From the NCBI GenBank assembly GCA_965222505.1, contig OZ244956.1, positions 248,001 to 312,000 of the forward strand: DNA of 64,000 nucleotides, written 5' to 3'. A program made the translations under genes and the position numbers. A model generated the notes under the pieces. That model worked only from the letters and a program-made list of their open reading frames with translations, was not told the DNA's origin and searched no databases. This DNA is from G965222505 sp965222505. GTDB taxonomy: Bacteria; Bacteroidota; Rhodothermia; Rhodothermales; DATKEJ01. Positions 8,415 through 16,713 of the stretch are shown here, one piece after another (position 1 is the first letter of the stretch; each line of letters begins with the position of its first letter).

Positions 8415-8415
8415 T

Positions 8416-9180
8416 TCAACGGCCCGTCATTTCTGACCCTATCATTTCCCCTTCCTTTCTAAACCGGCCCTGCTCCAGGAAGTATATCATCTGCTGGATC
8501 ACGTCTTTGTTGCGCATCATCAAAGAGTGATCGTATGGAACTTTCAGGAAATCCGCCATTCCCTCAACCTTGGTTCGTTCAACAGCCACCTGCCCATCAT
8601 CTGGCCCTGGTATGAGTAACGAATAAACAGGATTCAGCGTATGGGTTCCGGCGATGATCCCCACTTCATAATCCACCTTGCCAAGTTGATTCGGTAAACT
8701 CTCAGGGCTGGTCCCAAGTTGTTTGGCGGCCCTTCCTCCAAACAACTTGAACAAAGGGATAAAGGAGAGTCTGTCTACCAGTTCCGTCCCCTGATTTGGT
8801 GTTCCCACCATGACCACACGCCCGAGGTCTGGGACGCCCTCCTTTTTGAGGTAATACCGGACCAACATGCCCCCCATAGAATGTGCAATAAAATGGACCT
8901 GCTGGGCACCCGTCGCCCGGCATTTGGTTAGCCGATCCGGAATGATGGTTCCTGAGAGGCGTTCAATGGTAGCCGAGCGAGACTTGTAGCCCTCATTTAC
9001 GACGTGATACCCGGCGCGGACCAGCATACGTTGGGCGTTTTTGGTAGACCGCGTGGACCCATTGAGTCCGTGGAGCAACACCACACATGTCTCCGAGGGT
9101 TCCAGAGGGGATTTCGGCAGGGTCCCACAACCCATACCCAAAAAGAGAATGATCCCCACCCAATGGAGTGCTTTTTTCAT
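8416..9180 (-). CDS. Alpha/beta hydrolase (lipase-like) lipoprotein
   Basis: A 254-residue serine hydrolase. The ATG at 9180 is chosen over a longer frame from 9288 because it gives MKKALHWVGIILFLGMGCG, a lipoprotein signal with lipobox LGMGC. Motifs follow: HGLNGS (oxyanion-hole region, near 50), nucleophile elbow AHSMGG (near 115), PNQGTE as in lipases, the acid in PGPDDGQVAVER (near 200), and a terminal DHSLMM with the catalytic His. It resembles triacylglycerol-lipase or lipid-acylhydrolase members of the fold; the substrate is unknown. It starts 34 bp after the Ycf48-like gene on the same strand, so the two probably form an operon of two lipoproteins. Confidence 0.87.
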   Translation of the reverse strand: MKKALHWVGIILFLGMGCGTLPKSPLEPSETCVVLLHGLNGSTRSTKNAQRMLVRAGYHVVNEGYKSRSATIERLSGTIIPDRLTKCRATGAQQVHFIAHSMGGMLVRYYLKKEGVPDLGRVVMVGTPNQGTELVDRLSFIPLFKLFGGRAAKQLGTSPESLPNQLGKVDYEVGIIAGTHTLNPVYSLLIPGPDDGQVAVERTKVEGMADFLKVPYDHSLMMRNKDVIQQMIYFLEQGRFRKEGEMIGSEMTGR

Positions 9181-9214
9181 GGTACCCCTACACTTCATTT
9201 CAGCACCGCGCAAC

Positions 9215-10288
9215 TTACTCCCCACCGAAACCAATTCTTGTAATCCGTCCGCCCATCCCCACGGCCCAGCCGGTTTGGGCACTTGCAAAGGCTACACTCC
9301 AATGGTTGAGGGTATCCAGCGAGACCCAGGACTGACCCCGATCTGTGGAGTAGTCGATGCCCTTCGGGCCAACGGCTACGACCGACGAACCGGCGCCGTC
9401 AGGAATAACGGCGCTGCCATAAACGGCCCCCGTGAATTGTGGCCGCCCGGCCAGGGTCCAGGTGACCCCACCGTCTGAGGTCACGGCAATGTTATCTGCG
9501 TGGGCATCTGGGGCAGAGAGGTCGCCGCCAAGGATGATCCCGCTATTGGCATCCCACATTGCAATGCTCATGAGTCCAGCCGGTTGGGTACCGGCCACAA
9601 CCGGCGTTTCGGCAACGGTCCAGGTGGCACCGCGGTCCGTGGTTTTGAGCACACGGGCCGGATCCGCAGCACCCGTAGCAATGAAGGCCGTTTGGTCACC
9701 CTGGGTAATCAGGCAGGTTCCGCTGGCTGCGAAGCCCCCTTCTCCTTCCAGCGCTGCCGGTAAGTCCTCCGGTGGAATACGCGTCCAGGTCGCGCCCCCA
9801 TTGTCCGTTCGAACGATGTACATTTGGCCCTCGTTCGAATCGCTGTAGGCTAGACCCGTCTGGGGGTCCCAAAAATCCAGGCAATCCAAAAAACCGGTCG
9901 GCTCCGGATTGGTGAACTGCAAGCTCCAGTTTTGACCGGCATCGGTGGTTTTATAGATGCGAGATTGTTCGCCGGGACCGATACTCATCAAAAACGCCGT
10001 CTGTGCATCGACACCGTGTACATCCCGGAATTGCAATGAATCGGCCCCAGGGACCACAGCCGTTTCCCAGGTCTGGCCCCCGTCGGTGGTCCGCCCATAC
10101 GTGCCACCAGTACCGCTAATCCAAACCGTGTTGGCATCCACCGGACTAATGCCGATGAACAGGGCTTCCGTCCCACTCTCCTGCGAGGATAATTGCGGGG
10201 CAACCGGTTCAGAAGGGGGCGCAGGTTGCTCAGGTTGACAACCAATGACGAGGATAAGGGCAAAAGACGACAGGAGCAGAATACGCAT
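9215..10288 (-). CDS. Ycf48/BNR-repeat beta-propeller lipoprotein
   Basis: A 357-residue protein. The ATG at 10288 gives MRILLLSSFALILVIGCQ with lipobox VIGC; the longer frame reads through an intergenic hairpin. The body holds repeated Asp-box motifs (TTDGGQTWE, KTTDAGQNWS, RTDNGGATWT, KTTDRGATWT, TSDGGVTWT, STDRGQSWV), the sialidase/Ycf48-type beta-propeller signature. Ycf48 itself helps assemble photosystem II, but relatives in non-phototrophs are exported proteins of unknown function; no photosynthesis gene is in the window, so the name describes the fold only. A Pro-rich spacer follows the lipid anchor. The lipase-like lipoprotein follows 34 bp downstream. Confidence 0.88.
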   Translation of the reverse strand: MRILLLSSFALILVIGCQPEQPAPPSEPVAPQLSSQESGTEALFIGISPVDANTVWISGTGGTYGRTTDGGQTWETAVVPGADSLQFRDVHGVDAQTAFLMSIGPGEQSRIYKTTDAGQNWSLQFTNPEPTGFLDCLDFWDPQTGLAYSDSNEGQMYIVRTDNGGATWTRIPPEDLPAALEGEGGFAASGTCLITQGDQTAFIATGAADPARVLKTTDRGATWTVAETPVVAGTQPAGLMSIAMWDANSGIILGGDLSAPDAHADNIAVTSDGGVTWTLAGRPQFTGAVYGSAVIPDGAGSSVVAVGPKGIDYSTDRGQSWVSLDTLNHWSVAFASAQTGWAVGMGGRITRIGFGGE

Positions 10289-10333
10289 AAGACAGATGTA
10301 AAAAGTATAAGAGCAAGCAAGATTACTGGAACG

Positions 10334-10475
10334 TAGTGAGGGATCTCCCCAAGCATACCTCAACCCTCCCCTTGGAGATCCCTCGCTCATGCTCGGGATT
10401 GACGGCCCATCCAAACCACGATAACGTCGCACCCTGGATCAAGTCCAGGGCAAGCAGTGGAGCATCCAGGGCAAG
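10334..10475. repeat. Intergenic inverted repeats
   Basis: AGGGATCTCC (10339-10348) pairs with GGAGATCCCT (10374-10383), and the pairing extends outward with one mismatch. Further right, CCCTGGA-TCAAG-TCCAGGG forms a second hairpin, and TCCAGGGCAAGC occurs twice. The island lies between ocd and the Ycf48-like gene, both on the minus strand, and may end ocd transcription. It looks like a dispersed palindromic element rather than coding DNA. Confidence 0.7.
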
Positions 10476-10487
10476 CTGTAGCACGTT

Positions 10488-11471
10488 CTATCCCCAGGGA
10501 ATCAACGTACCCAGGCCCAACCGTTCGGCTTCTTTAAGAATGGCCTGTGCCGCTACCGCATCCTGTACGGCATTGCCTACGGATTTGAAAAAGGTGACCT
10601 CATCGGCTGATGTTCGGCCCGGTTTTTTGCCCAAAACGATTTCGCCAAGCTCGGCGTAAATGTGGTCTTTGTTGATGAGACCGGCCTTCAAGGGTTGAAC
10701 CAGATCCCCCGCTTCTGAAAGGGCAGCCTTTCGTTCATCGACGACGACTTTGGCGCGGCTTACCGTTGCTAGAGGGACTTCGGCCATGCCAGCATGATAC
10801 GATCCAATGCCGTTGATGTGGGTGCCTTTTTTCAGGTCTGCATCCTCGAATACCGGCTGTGCAGAAGTGGTGGCCGTGCAGAGCACATCGGCAAGGGGCA
10901 CAGCTTCATTTGCATCTACTATCGAGATCTTTGCATCTATATACAGATGCATTTCTGCTCGACGTTTTTTGGCTTTTTCCGGGTTTCTTCCCACAATGTA
11001 GGCGCGCTTAATGGACCGCACGGCACAGACCGCTTCCAGTTGGGCACTAGCCTGAGCGCCGGTGCCAATGACGGTAACCACAGCGGCATCAGACCTTGCC
11101 AGTAGGTCCGTTGCCAACCCTGATGCGGCACCTGTACGCAAGATGGTCAGGGCCTCCCCATCCATTAAGGCTACGGGCCGTCCGGTCTCGGGATTGAACA
11201 CGCACACCAGGGCATGAATCAAGGGCAAACCCCGAGCAGGATTCTGATGGTTGATGGTGACCAGTTTGGTCGAAAGGGCCTCGCCGGGTACGTAGGCCGG
11301 CATGGCCAACAGGCAACTGCCATCACTGGCTGTGGGAAGATTGAGGCGTACGGGGACTTTTGCACGCCCCGATGAAAGCGCAGCAAAGGCCTCGCGCATT
11401 GCTGCAATGGCCTTCGTCATAGGTAAGGCCTGCCGAACATCGTTGCCGCTTAACAGCCTGAGGGTGTGCAT
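10488..11471 (-). CDS. Ornithine cyclodeaminase/mu-crystallin family protein
   Basis: A 327-residue NAD(P)-dependent enzyme of the OCD/mu-crystallin family. Members include ornithine cyclodeaminase, alanine dehydrogenase, ketimine reductase and amino-acid racemase-like enzymes. Visible motifs are STKLV (Lys about 69), TILRTGAASGLAT (Arg about 112, carboxylate binding), Rossmann GTGAQA at 136-141, VGRNPEKA, TTSAQPVF, and HINGIGSYHAGMAEV near 230. Length is normal. It is a lone gene on the minus strand; the 168 bp upstream show nothing recognisable, and an S41 peptidase remnant lies beyond. The specific reaction cannot be set from sequence alone. Confidence 0.9.
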   Translation of the reverse strand: MHTLRLLSGNDVRQALPMTKAIAAMREAFAALSSGRAKVPVRLNLPTASDGSCLLAMPAYVPGEALSTKLVTINHQNPARGLPLIHALVCVFNPETGRPVALMDGEALTILRTGAASGLATDLLARSDAAVVTVIGTGAQASAQLEAVCAVRSIKRAYIVGRNPEKAKKRRAEMHLYIDAKISIVDANEAVPLADVLCTATTSAQPVFEDADLKKGTHINGIGSYHAGMAEVPLATVSRAKVVVDERKAALSEAGDLVQPLKAGLINKDHIYAELGEIVLGKKPGRTSADEVTFFKSVGNAVQDAVAAQAILKEAERLGLGTLIPWG

Positions 11472-11639
11472 ATCGTTTGGGTCCGTAAGGGTACCACACC
11501 AGAATCTACTGGGTATCCGTCCAAAGCGAAAGGTCTTTCTTTAACGCAGCCTGGATCTGCCCTTTTCACTCTGGAGCACACCGAGCCAAAATTTGGCACC
11601 TTCAATCTCGTCCGACCGCCACTACTGGAGGTCTGGCAA

Positions 11640-12013
11640 CTAATCGTGCGCTGTTAATGTACGTAAGGTAGCCTCAAGAACAGTATCAATATCGGCTCGA
11701 ACATCATCAACCGTGGGAGATACAACAACATCGGGTTGCACACCCTTGCCAACGAATTCTAAGCCGTTCGGATAATAGTCACGCTTTGTACAGACGCGGG
11801 CGCTTCCACCGCCAGGCAAGCTGAAGAACAACGGCTGTCCGGTACTCCCCCCCGATGGTTCTCCGATAATCAATCCCCGATCCATGGCATCCCACCGTTT
11901 TCCCGTACATCCAAGATCAGGGCTTCGGATGCGGCGATCTCTTCAAAGTGTGCCTCAAACTGCTCAGCGGCCTCATTATTTGAGAACGAGTTGAGCCGGA
12001 TAATTGTCAACAC
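11640..12013 (-). pseudogene. Remnant of S41 (C-terminal processing) peptidase
   Basis: Two fragments of one protein family lie in different frames. The upstream fragment (about 12013 to 11890) reads VLTIIRLNSFSNNEAAEQFE and on to ALILDVRENGG, the S41 core around the substrate-binding D-V-R-x-N-x-G strand. The frame then runs into a stop. In another frame at 11885 the sequence resumes GLIIGEPSGGSTGQPLFFSL and ends PDVVVSPTVDD, the usual C-terminus of S41 peptidases. The catalytic Ser-containing segment between them is missing, and nothing N-terminal remains upstream. The picture fits a decayed gene with an internal deletion and frameshift; a selected internal start at 11885 seems unlikely. 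Confidence 0.8.
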
Positions 12014-12184
12014 GGCCTAAAAGCTTTGCAGTACTACGACTCTTTTTTTATTTAGGTTGCGTCAGGATAGCAGGATGCTGCCGCACCCTTGCTCTTCGGC
12101 AAGGTCGAATGGGCCAAGACGGCGTAACAGGACTTATCAAGATATTGTTAATCTTGTCCGACTGCGGCATAATTAGCAACCTTT

Positions 12185-12260
12185 TTGACGCACTGCGGTA
12201 TATGTATTCAAAATTGACGCACCGCGTCATAAACACTGTTAACCCAATTGACGGATGCGG
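12185..12260. promoter_or_regulatory. Candidate operator upstream of phaR (TTGACGC repeats, palindrome)
   Basis: TTGACG occurs at 12185, 12214 and 12248. The middle copy is a perfect palindrome, TGACGC-ACC-GCGTCA (12215-12229); the first is a related half-site (TTGACGCACTGCGGTAT). The group lies within the last 70 bp before the phaR start, the third copy overlapping it. PhaR proteins are known autoregulators that bind TGC-rich sites near pha genes, so this is a reasonable candidate operator by position; the link is inference. Confidence 0.45.
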
Positions 12261-12722
12261 ACCATCAAACGATACGGAAGCCGGAAGCTCTATGATACTG
12301 AGGAAAGCCGGTATATCTCCCTTGAAGAGATCGCCAAGCTGGTACGGAGCGGCATTGACATTGAGGTTCTGGACAACAAGACCTCTGAAAATGTGACTGC
12401 TCAAACACTGGTTCAGGTCATCTCTGATGAAGGTCGGCGGGGGCAATCGTTTTTGTCGACGGACCTGTTGCATGATTTGATTCGGGCCGGTGAGGAAGTG
12501 GTTCAACGAGGCGTAGAGCAAATTCAACACCTACAACAAGGCGTCGATGCGCTCGTACACCAGTCTATCGACCGGCTCAGCCCGCTGGCCGGGCTACGTG
12601 CTGAAATGGCCCGTTTACAAAAACGACTTGAGGAAGTGGAGCAGTCGATGACGGAGGAATCCAAAGTGACCAAATCCTCAAAACGTAAACCCCGCGCCTC
12701 CAAATCCAAGTCCAAGTCCTGA
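12255..12722 (+). CDS. phaR: Polyhydroxyalkanoate synthesis regulator PhaR
   Basis: A 155-residue regulator that in other bacteria binds both DNA and PHA granules and represses phasin genes until granules appear. The N-terminal PHA-accumulation DNA-binding domain is unmistakable: IKRYGSRKLYDTEESRYISL at residues 4-23, then IEVLDNKTSENVTAQTLVQV. A central segment and a coiled coil (about 105-135) follow, then a Ser/Lys-rich basic tail (SKRKPRASKSKSKS). It heads a plus-strand run with two phasin-like genes (28 bp and about 100 bp spacings). TTGACGC repeats just upstream may be its own operator. Confidence 0.93.
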   Translation: MRTIKRYGSRKLYDTEESRYISLEEIAKLVRSGIDIEVLDNKTSENVTAQTLVQVISDEGRRGQSFLSTDLLHDLIRAGEEVVQRGVEQIQHLQQGVDALVHQSIDRLSPLAGLRAEMARLQKRLEEVEQSMTEESKVTKSSKRKPRASKSKSKS

Positions 12723-12750
12723 TATTTTAACCCCTTAACCTATACTGATC

Positions 12751-13188
12751 ATGAACTCGACACTCAAAAAAGTCCAGGATACCGTTCTTGAACAAGCCCG
12801 GGATGCATATTACGCCGGCCTGGGCGTGGTAGCGACCCTGGAAAAAGAAACCACCGACGTTTACAAAAAAGCTGAAGACCGCGTGAGCGGCGTCGCCAAG
12901 AACGTGCAAACGAACTACGACGACCTCGCCAAGAAAGGGAAAAAGTTTGCGACCCGGAGCGAGAAAGCCATCAAGGGCGAAATCAAAGAACTTGAAGGCG
13001 AACTCCAGGAAACCCGCGAAGATGTAATCGGCTTCAGTGACAAAATGCTGGATCAAATCCAGGAAACCGTCGGCTCCGTCCTGAACCGCCTGGGCGTGCC
13101 CACCCGTGAAGAAATTCGGACCCTCAACACCAATGTCGAAAAGCTGTCGGCCAAAGTGGACCGCCTGCGTAAACAAATCCAGAACTAA
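12751..13188 (+). CDS. Phasin-like PHA granule-associated protein
   Basis: A 145-residue, highly charged, largely helical protein. The start (LKKVQDTVLEQARDAYYAGLGVVATLEKET) resembles the amphipathic helix of the PhaF/PhaI-type phasin family that coats PHA granules, and the C-terminus (REEIRTLNTNVEKLSAKVDRLRKQ) is a leucine-zipper-like coiled coil typical of that family. It follows phaR by 28 bp and precedes a second phasin. Phasins limit granule coalescence and affect granule number. No PHA synthase gene is in the window. Confidence 0.8.
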   Translation: MNSTLKKVQDTVLEQARDAYYAGLGVVATLEKETTDVYKKAEDRVSGVAKNVQTNYDDLAKKGKKFATRSEKAIKGEIKELEGELQETREDVIGFSDKMLDQIQETVGSVLNRLGVPTREEIRTLNTNVEKLSAKVDRLRKQIQN

Positions 13189-13287
13189 TTACCCGGACGT
13201 ATTTAACAGTCATTGCCACAAGCACTCCGTACATTCGCAAGGACACGGTAGTTAAATGTAATGCTGTCCACTTACTTAATTACGGCT

Positions 13288-13968
13288 ATGAAAAAGAAAT
13301 CACAAAAGGGATTCTTGACCCCTGAAGAACTTAAAGAGTCGGCCGAGAAGGTCTGGTTGGCCGGGCTCGGCGCGTTGTCTGCTGCCCAGAACGAAAGCGA
13401 CAAGCTCTTCCGGAAGCTGGTAGACCGGGGTAAGGAATTTGAAAGCCGCATCAAAGACGAAGCCGATGATGCCAAAGACAAAGCTGAAGACATGTGGGAA
13501 GACCTGGAAAAAAACCTGAAAGGGTTTGTAGAATCGGCCATGAAGAAGGTGGGTATCCCTGTTGAGGAAGAAATTGACAAGCTCGGCGAGCATGTCGATG
13601 CCCTCACAGATCGGATCACCCGTATGGCCAACGAACTGGCTGCTGAAGCGGCTGAAGCATTCGATGCCCTGCGCGAGAAAGCCGAAAAAGCAGCGGCCCA
13701 GGCCAAAGGCGAGCAAGAGGCAGCACCCAAGAAGCCCAAGGCCAAAAAAGCCAAGGCCAAACCCAAAGGCAAGGCGAAAACCAAGGCCAAAAAAGCCAAG
13801 AAGCGCAAAGACAGCTCCAAAACCATCGGCAAAGCCAAGACCAAACCGAAAGTGACCATGACGCACATCGGTGGCGGATGGTACGAAATCAAAAAAGGCG
13901 GACGGCTGGTGAGCAAGGTGCGCGGAAAAGCCAATGCCCAGGCGGAAATGAAGGCACAGGGCGCTTAG
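13288..13968 (+). CDS. PhaF-like phasin with histone H1-like tail and extra C-terminal domain
   Basis: A 226-residue protein starting at the ATG at 13288 (MKKKSQKGFLTPEELKESAEKV); an upstream in-frame ATG at 13261 would add nine hydrophobic residues. Residues 10-130 are a phasin domain (WLAGLGALSAAQNESDKLF, VGIPVEEEIDKLGEHVDALT). A Lys/Ala/Pro-rich stretch with KAKAKPKGKAK-like repeats (about 150-190) resembles the PhaF DNA-binding tail, which in Pseudomonas ties granules to the nucleoid. Unusually, a compact segment MTHIGGGWYEIKKGGRLVSK follows that tail. A hairpin terminator lies about 35 bp downstream. Confidence 0.85.
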   Translation: MKKKSQKGFLTPEELKESAEKVWLAGLGALSAAQNESDKLFRKLVDRGKEFESRIKDEADDAKDKAEDMWEDLEKNLKGFVESAMKKVGIPVEEEIDKLGEHVDALTDRITRMANELAAEAAEAFDALREKAEKAAAQAKGEQEAAPKKPKAKKAKAKPKGKAKTKAKKAKKRKDSSKTIGKAKTKPKVTMTHIGGGWYEIKKGGRLVSKVRGKANAQAEMKAQGA

Positions 13969-14003
13969 GGCTCGACAGCGTGCACAGAAATGTGTATCAT
14001 AGC

Positions 14004-14038
14004 GGCGGATCCTGCCCTGGTGCGGGATCCGCCTGTTT
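14004..14038 (+). terminator. Rho-independent terminator after the phasin genes
   Basis: GGCGGATCC (14004-14012) pairs with GGATCCGCC (14025-14033), followed by TGTTT. It sits 36 bp after the PhaF-like gene and 27 bp before the patatin start, so patatin expression may depend on read-through or its own promoter. Confidence 0.75.
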
Positions 14039-14064
14039 CGCGGTGTACACTGACCCCTAATCCC

Positions 14065-15291
14065 ATGCCGACTGCCCCCTCCCCATCCGCCCCTATTGGA
14101 CTCGCCCTTGCCGGTGGTGGATTCACCGGTGCGATCTATGAAATTGGGGCTTTACGGGCGTTGGAAGAAGCCATCGACGGCCTTCATTTTAACGACCTCT
14201 CGATCTACGTAGGCGTAAGTGCCGGGGCCTTGCTGGGGTCCTGCCTGGCCAATAAAATTGATACCCGGTCACTCTGCCGCCTGATTGCCCTCGGCACGGA
14301 TGAGGAACACACCTTTTCCCCGTCCACGTTTCAGCATCCGGATATACCGACCCTGGTCCGCCGGGGGCTTCGGCTCCCTGGCTTGATGGGAAACAGCCTG
14401 TGGCACTACCTGACCCGGTTTTCTGAAGGTGACCGTGCCACACCGGCCTGGGCGGCCAATATTTCAGAAGTGTTACCGGTTGGCTTCTTTGATAACGGCC
14501 CCATCGGTGAACGCCTGGAAGCCTTATTCGCCGAACCCGGCCGTACTGATGATTTTCGGGAACTTGACCAACAGCTTTACATTGTTGCTACGGAGTTGGC
14601 GACGGGTAAGGCCACGGTCTTCGGCACGCCAACCCTGAACCATATCCCCATCTCACATGCCGTGATGGCAAGCAGTGCCCTTCCAGGTCTGTACCCGCCG
14701 GTCGAGATTGAGAATCGGTATTTTGTTGACGGGGTCTTGATCAAAACCATGCACGCCTCCGTGGCACTGGATCAAGGAGCCGCCCTGGTGTTTGCCATAA
14801 ACCCCATCGTGCCGTTTGACGCGACGCAGATGGTGGAAGCGGGCGAAATTGCACCGGATGCCTTCATCAAAAAAGGGATGCCGACGGTACTCTCCCAAAC
14901 GTTCCGCACGTTGATCCACTCCCGCCTGGAAATCGGCATGGCGGCTTACGACCAAAAATACCCCAATGCCGATGTGCTGCTGTTCGAGCCTCCCCGTGAA
15001 GAAGCCCACATGTTCTTTTCCAACGTGTTCAGCTTCAAAAACCGGAAGCGAATCTGTGAATATGGCTTTCGGGCAACCCTGACGCACCTCCGTACGCAAG
15101 CCGATCAACTGGCCCCCATCCTGGCCCGGAATGGGTTTACCCTGCGCATGGATGTAGTGAACAACAAAGACCTGGATGTTTGGCAAAGCGTGCAGGTTCA
15201 ACCAATAGCTGCAAACGGAACAGCTGCCTCCGCTGAACTAAATAATACGCTGAATACCCTGGATGAAATGCTTGAATCTGTTGAGCATTGA
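14065..15291 (+). CDS. Patatin-like phospholipase family protein
   Basis: A 408-residue patatin-fold acyl hydrolase. The ATG at 14065 puts the catalytic core (IGLALAGGGFTGAIYEIG) near the N-terminus as usual; the longer frame reads back through the terminator hairpin. The oxyanion loop GGGFTG, nucleophile motif GVSAGA (G-x-S-x-G, about residue 53) and second dyad residue in FVDGV (about 220) are all present. No signal peptide is seen, so it should be cytoplasmic. Its place right after phaR and two phasins suggests a role on PHA granules (depolymerase or granule lipid hydrolase), but other patatins are phospholipases. Confidence 0.88.
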   Translation: MPTAPSPSAPIGLALAGGGFTGAIYEIGALRALEEAIDGLHFNDLSIYVGVSAGALLGSCLANKIDTRSLCRLIALGTDEEHTFSPSTFQHPDIPTLVRRGLRLPGLMGNSLWHYLTRFSEGDRATPAWAANISEVLPVGFFDNGPIGERLEALFAEPGRTDDFRELDQQLYIVATELATGKATVFGTPTLNHIPISHAVMASSALPGLYPPVEIENRYFVDGVLIKTMHASVALDQGAALVFAINPIVPFDATQMVEAGEIAPDAFIKKGMPTVLSQTFRTLIHSRLEIGMAAYDQKYPNADVLLFEPPREEAHMFFSNVFSFKNRKRICEYGFRATLTHLRTQADQLAPILARNGFTLRMDVVNNKDLDVWQSVQVQPIAANGTAASAELNNTLNTLDEMLESVEH

Positions 15292-15404
15292 AAGTTGATG
15301 GTGACCCAAGTGCTTAGGGCACGGTATGTAGATATACTTGTTTACTACGTGAGTGGCTATGCTCGTTTTCAATAGTTATAGGTAACTAGAGGGTCAACGA
15401 TCCA

Positions 15405-15917
15405 TTACTCTTCCACGGTCAGACCTGGATAGAAGACGTAAACCGGGTCTATATCTACGGCGGGCGGCGTGGGCGCTGTGGTTTCGATGACCTGGTGAAC
15501 GGGCAAAAGCGGGGCATCAAATATAAGGTTCTGATTCTTCTGCACTTCGGTCAGGTAAAGTATCCCAAACAAGAAGGCCACAGCCACCATCAGGGCCGTC
15601 AGGCCATACGTCCATTTGGGGGCAGGATGCCACAGCGTTGGCCGATCCAGACGGCGGTTTCTGATGCGGGGCATGCCCTTGCGCCGGTCAAGACGTTTGA
15701 GCACGTCCTCATCAACAGAGGGCGGAACGATGAGTCTTTCGGCCTGTACGCCCTCCCGAAATGCCAATAGGGCATTAAACTGCTTGTGGCAGGTGCCGCA
15801 CTGGGCAATATGCGCAAACAAACGGGGCTGTGCTTCATAGGACAACTCCCCATCGAAGTACAGATTTAGGGTTTCATCAAACCCCGCACATGGTTGATGT
15901 TCAGCGTTTGGTAACAT
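15405..15917 (-). CDS. Zinc-finger anti-sigma factor (membrane-bound)
   Basis: A 170-residue protein with an N-terminal anti-sigma zinc-binding (ZAS/zf-HC2) motif: H-I-A-Q-C-G-T-C (H-x3-C-x2-C) near 31-38. A basic cytoplasmic linker, one transmembrane helix (GLTALMVAVAFLFGILYLTE, about 105-125) and a short Pro-rich periplasmic end follow. It overlaps the 3' end of the sigma-factor gene by 17 bp, the normal arrangement for an ECF sigma and its cognate inhibitor. It should hold the sigma factor inactive at the membrane until a signal arrives; the signal is unknown. Confidence 0.9.
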   Translation of the reverse strand: MLPNAEHQPCAGFDETLNLYFDGELSYEAQPRLFAHIAQCGTCHKQFNALLAFREGVQAERLIVPPSVDEDVLKRLDRRKGMPRIRNRRLDRPTLWHPAPKWTYGLTALMVAVAFLFGILYLTEVQKNQNLIFDAPLLPVHQVIETTAPTPPAVDIDPVYVFYPGLTVEE

Positions 15918-16506
15918 CGTGCATAGCCTCTATGGTAGAAACCGGTTTGGATTCCAGGGAAGAGATCCAGGGACCCAGGAAGGCTGCCATCTTTTTTCGT
16001 GCCTTGAACAGCCGGCTTTTCACAGACGATTCTGTATTCCGGGTAATGGCCGCGATCTCGGCATAGGAAAGGTTTTGGTACTCGCGCAGCACCAGGACCT
16101 CCCGATATTCCGGCTTGAGTTCATTGAGAAACCGATTGACCAGCGCAATACGTTCGCTTTTCTCCAGATGTCCAAACGGGGTTTCCTGCTCCGGTACGCG
16201 AGGCTCTCCCTTTTGCCCAACGCTCCAGGACACGAGCCGCTCCGCACGGCGGAGCTGATTCAGGCATTGATTCCGAGCGATGGCGAACAACCACGAACGA
16301 AAAGACTGCGCCTGTGCCAAACGTTGCCGGTTTTCAAATGCCCGGACGAACGTCTCCTGTAACACCTCACGGGCCAGATCTTCATCCATGAGCATCTTCA
16401 TACAGAAGGCATAGATGCCGTTCTTGTACCGATTATATAGCGATACAAAAGCGTACTCTTCGCCAGACTGAAAAGCCAAAACAAGCGGCTTGTCATCCAA
16501 TTGCAT
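15901..16506 (-). CDS. ECF-type RNA polymerase sigma factor
   Basis: A 201-residue sigma-70 family factor. Region 2 covers about residues 15-80 (YNRYKNGIYAFCMKML, REVLQETFVRAFENRQ, FRSWLFAIARNQCLNQLRR). Region 4 covers about 125-180 (LKPEYREVLVLREYQNLSYA, then SSVKSRLFKARKKM, the helix-turn-helix that reads the -35 element). There is no region 3, as expected for the ECF class. The anti-sigma gene overlaps its end. The divergent foldase gene begins 207 bp away, so the shared gap (16507-16713) is a plausible place for a target promoter. Confidence 0.93.
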   Translation of the reverse strand: MQLDDKPLVLAFQSGEEYAFVSLYNRYKNGIYAFCMKMLMDEDLAREVLQETFVRAFENRQRLAQAQSFRSWLFAIARNQCLNQLRRAERLVSWSVGQKGEPRVPEQETPFGHLEKSERIALVNRFLNELKPEYREVLVLREYQNLSYAEIAAITRNTESSVKSRLFKARKKMAAFLGPWISSLESKPVSTIEAMHDVTKR

Positions 16507-16713
16507 AAGGCCTTGAGCAAAAGGTGAAAGGGGGACGGTTTATTAATAGACCCCGCCTTGCCTCAAAAGTTGCTCAGCTCCGTGCAATCCCTCCATAGAG
16601 AAACCTGTTTCAAAAAGGCGTTAAGAGGTTGCGTTTGGACCTGTCTTGCCCCTAAACTTCAAGGCTGTGCGATTCTTTCACTAATCTGTTTGTGCAATAC
16701 CAATACCATACCT

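Noticed and set aside
9215..10288. Photosystem II assembly factor
   Set aside because: Ycf48-like propellers are common in non-phototrophs and no photosynthesis gene is present; the name was kept for the fold only.
12004..12396. 130-codon plus-strand frame before and over phaR
   Set aside because: It starts at a TTG, runs out of frame through the phaR coding region and shows no family; a shadow of phaR and its leader.
13272..13934. 220-codon minus-strand frame
   Set aside because: Ser/Ala/Leu-rich antisense shadow of the Lys/Ala-rich phasin.
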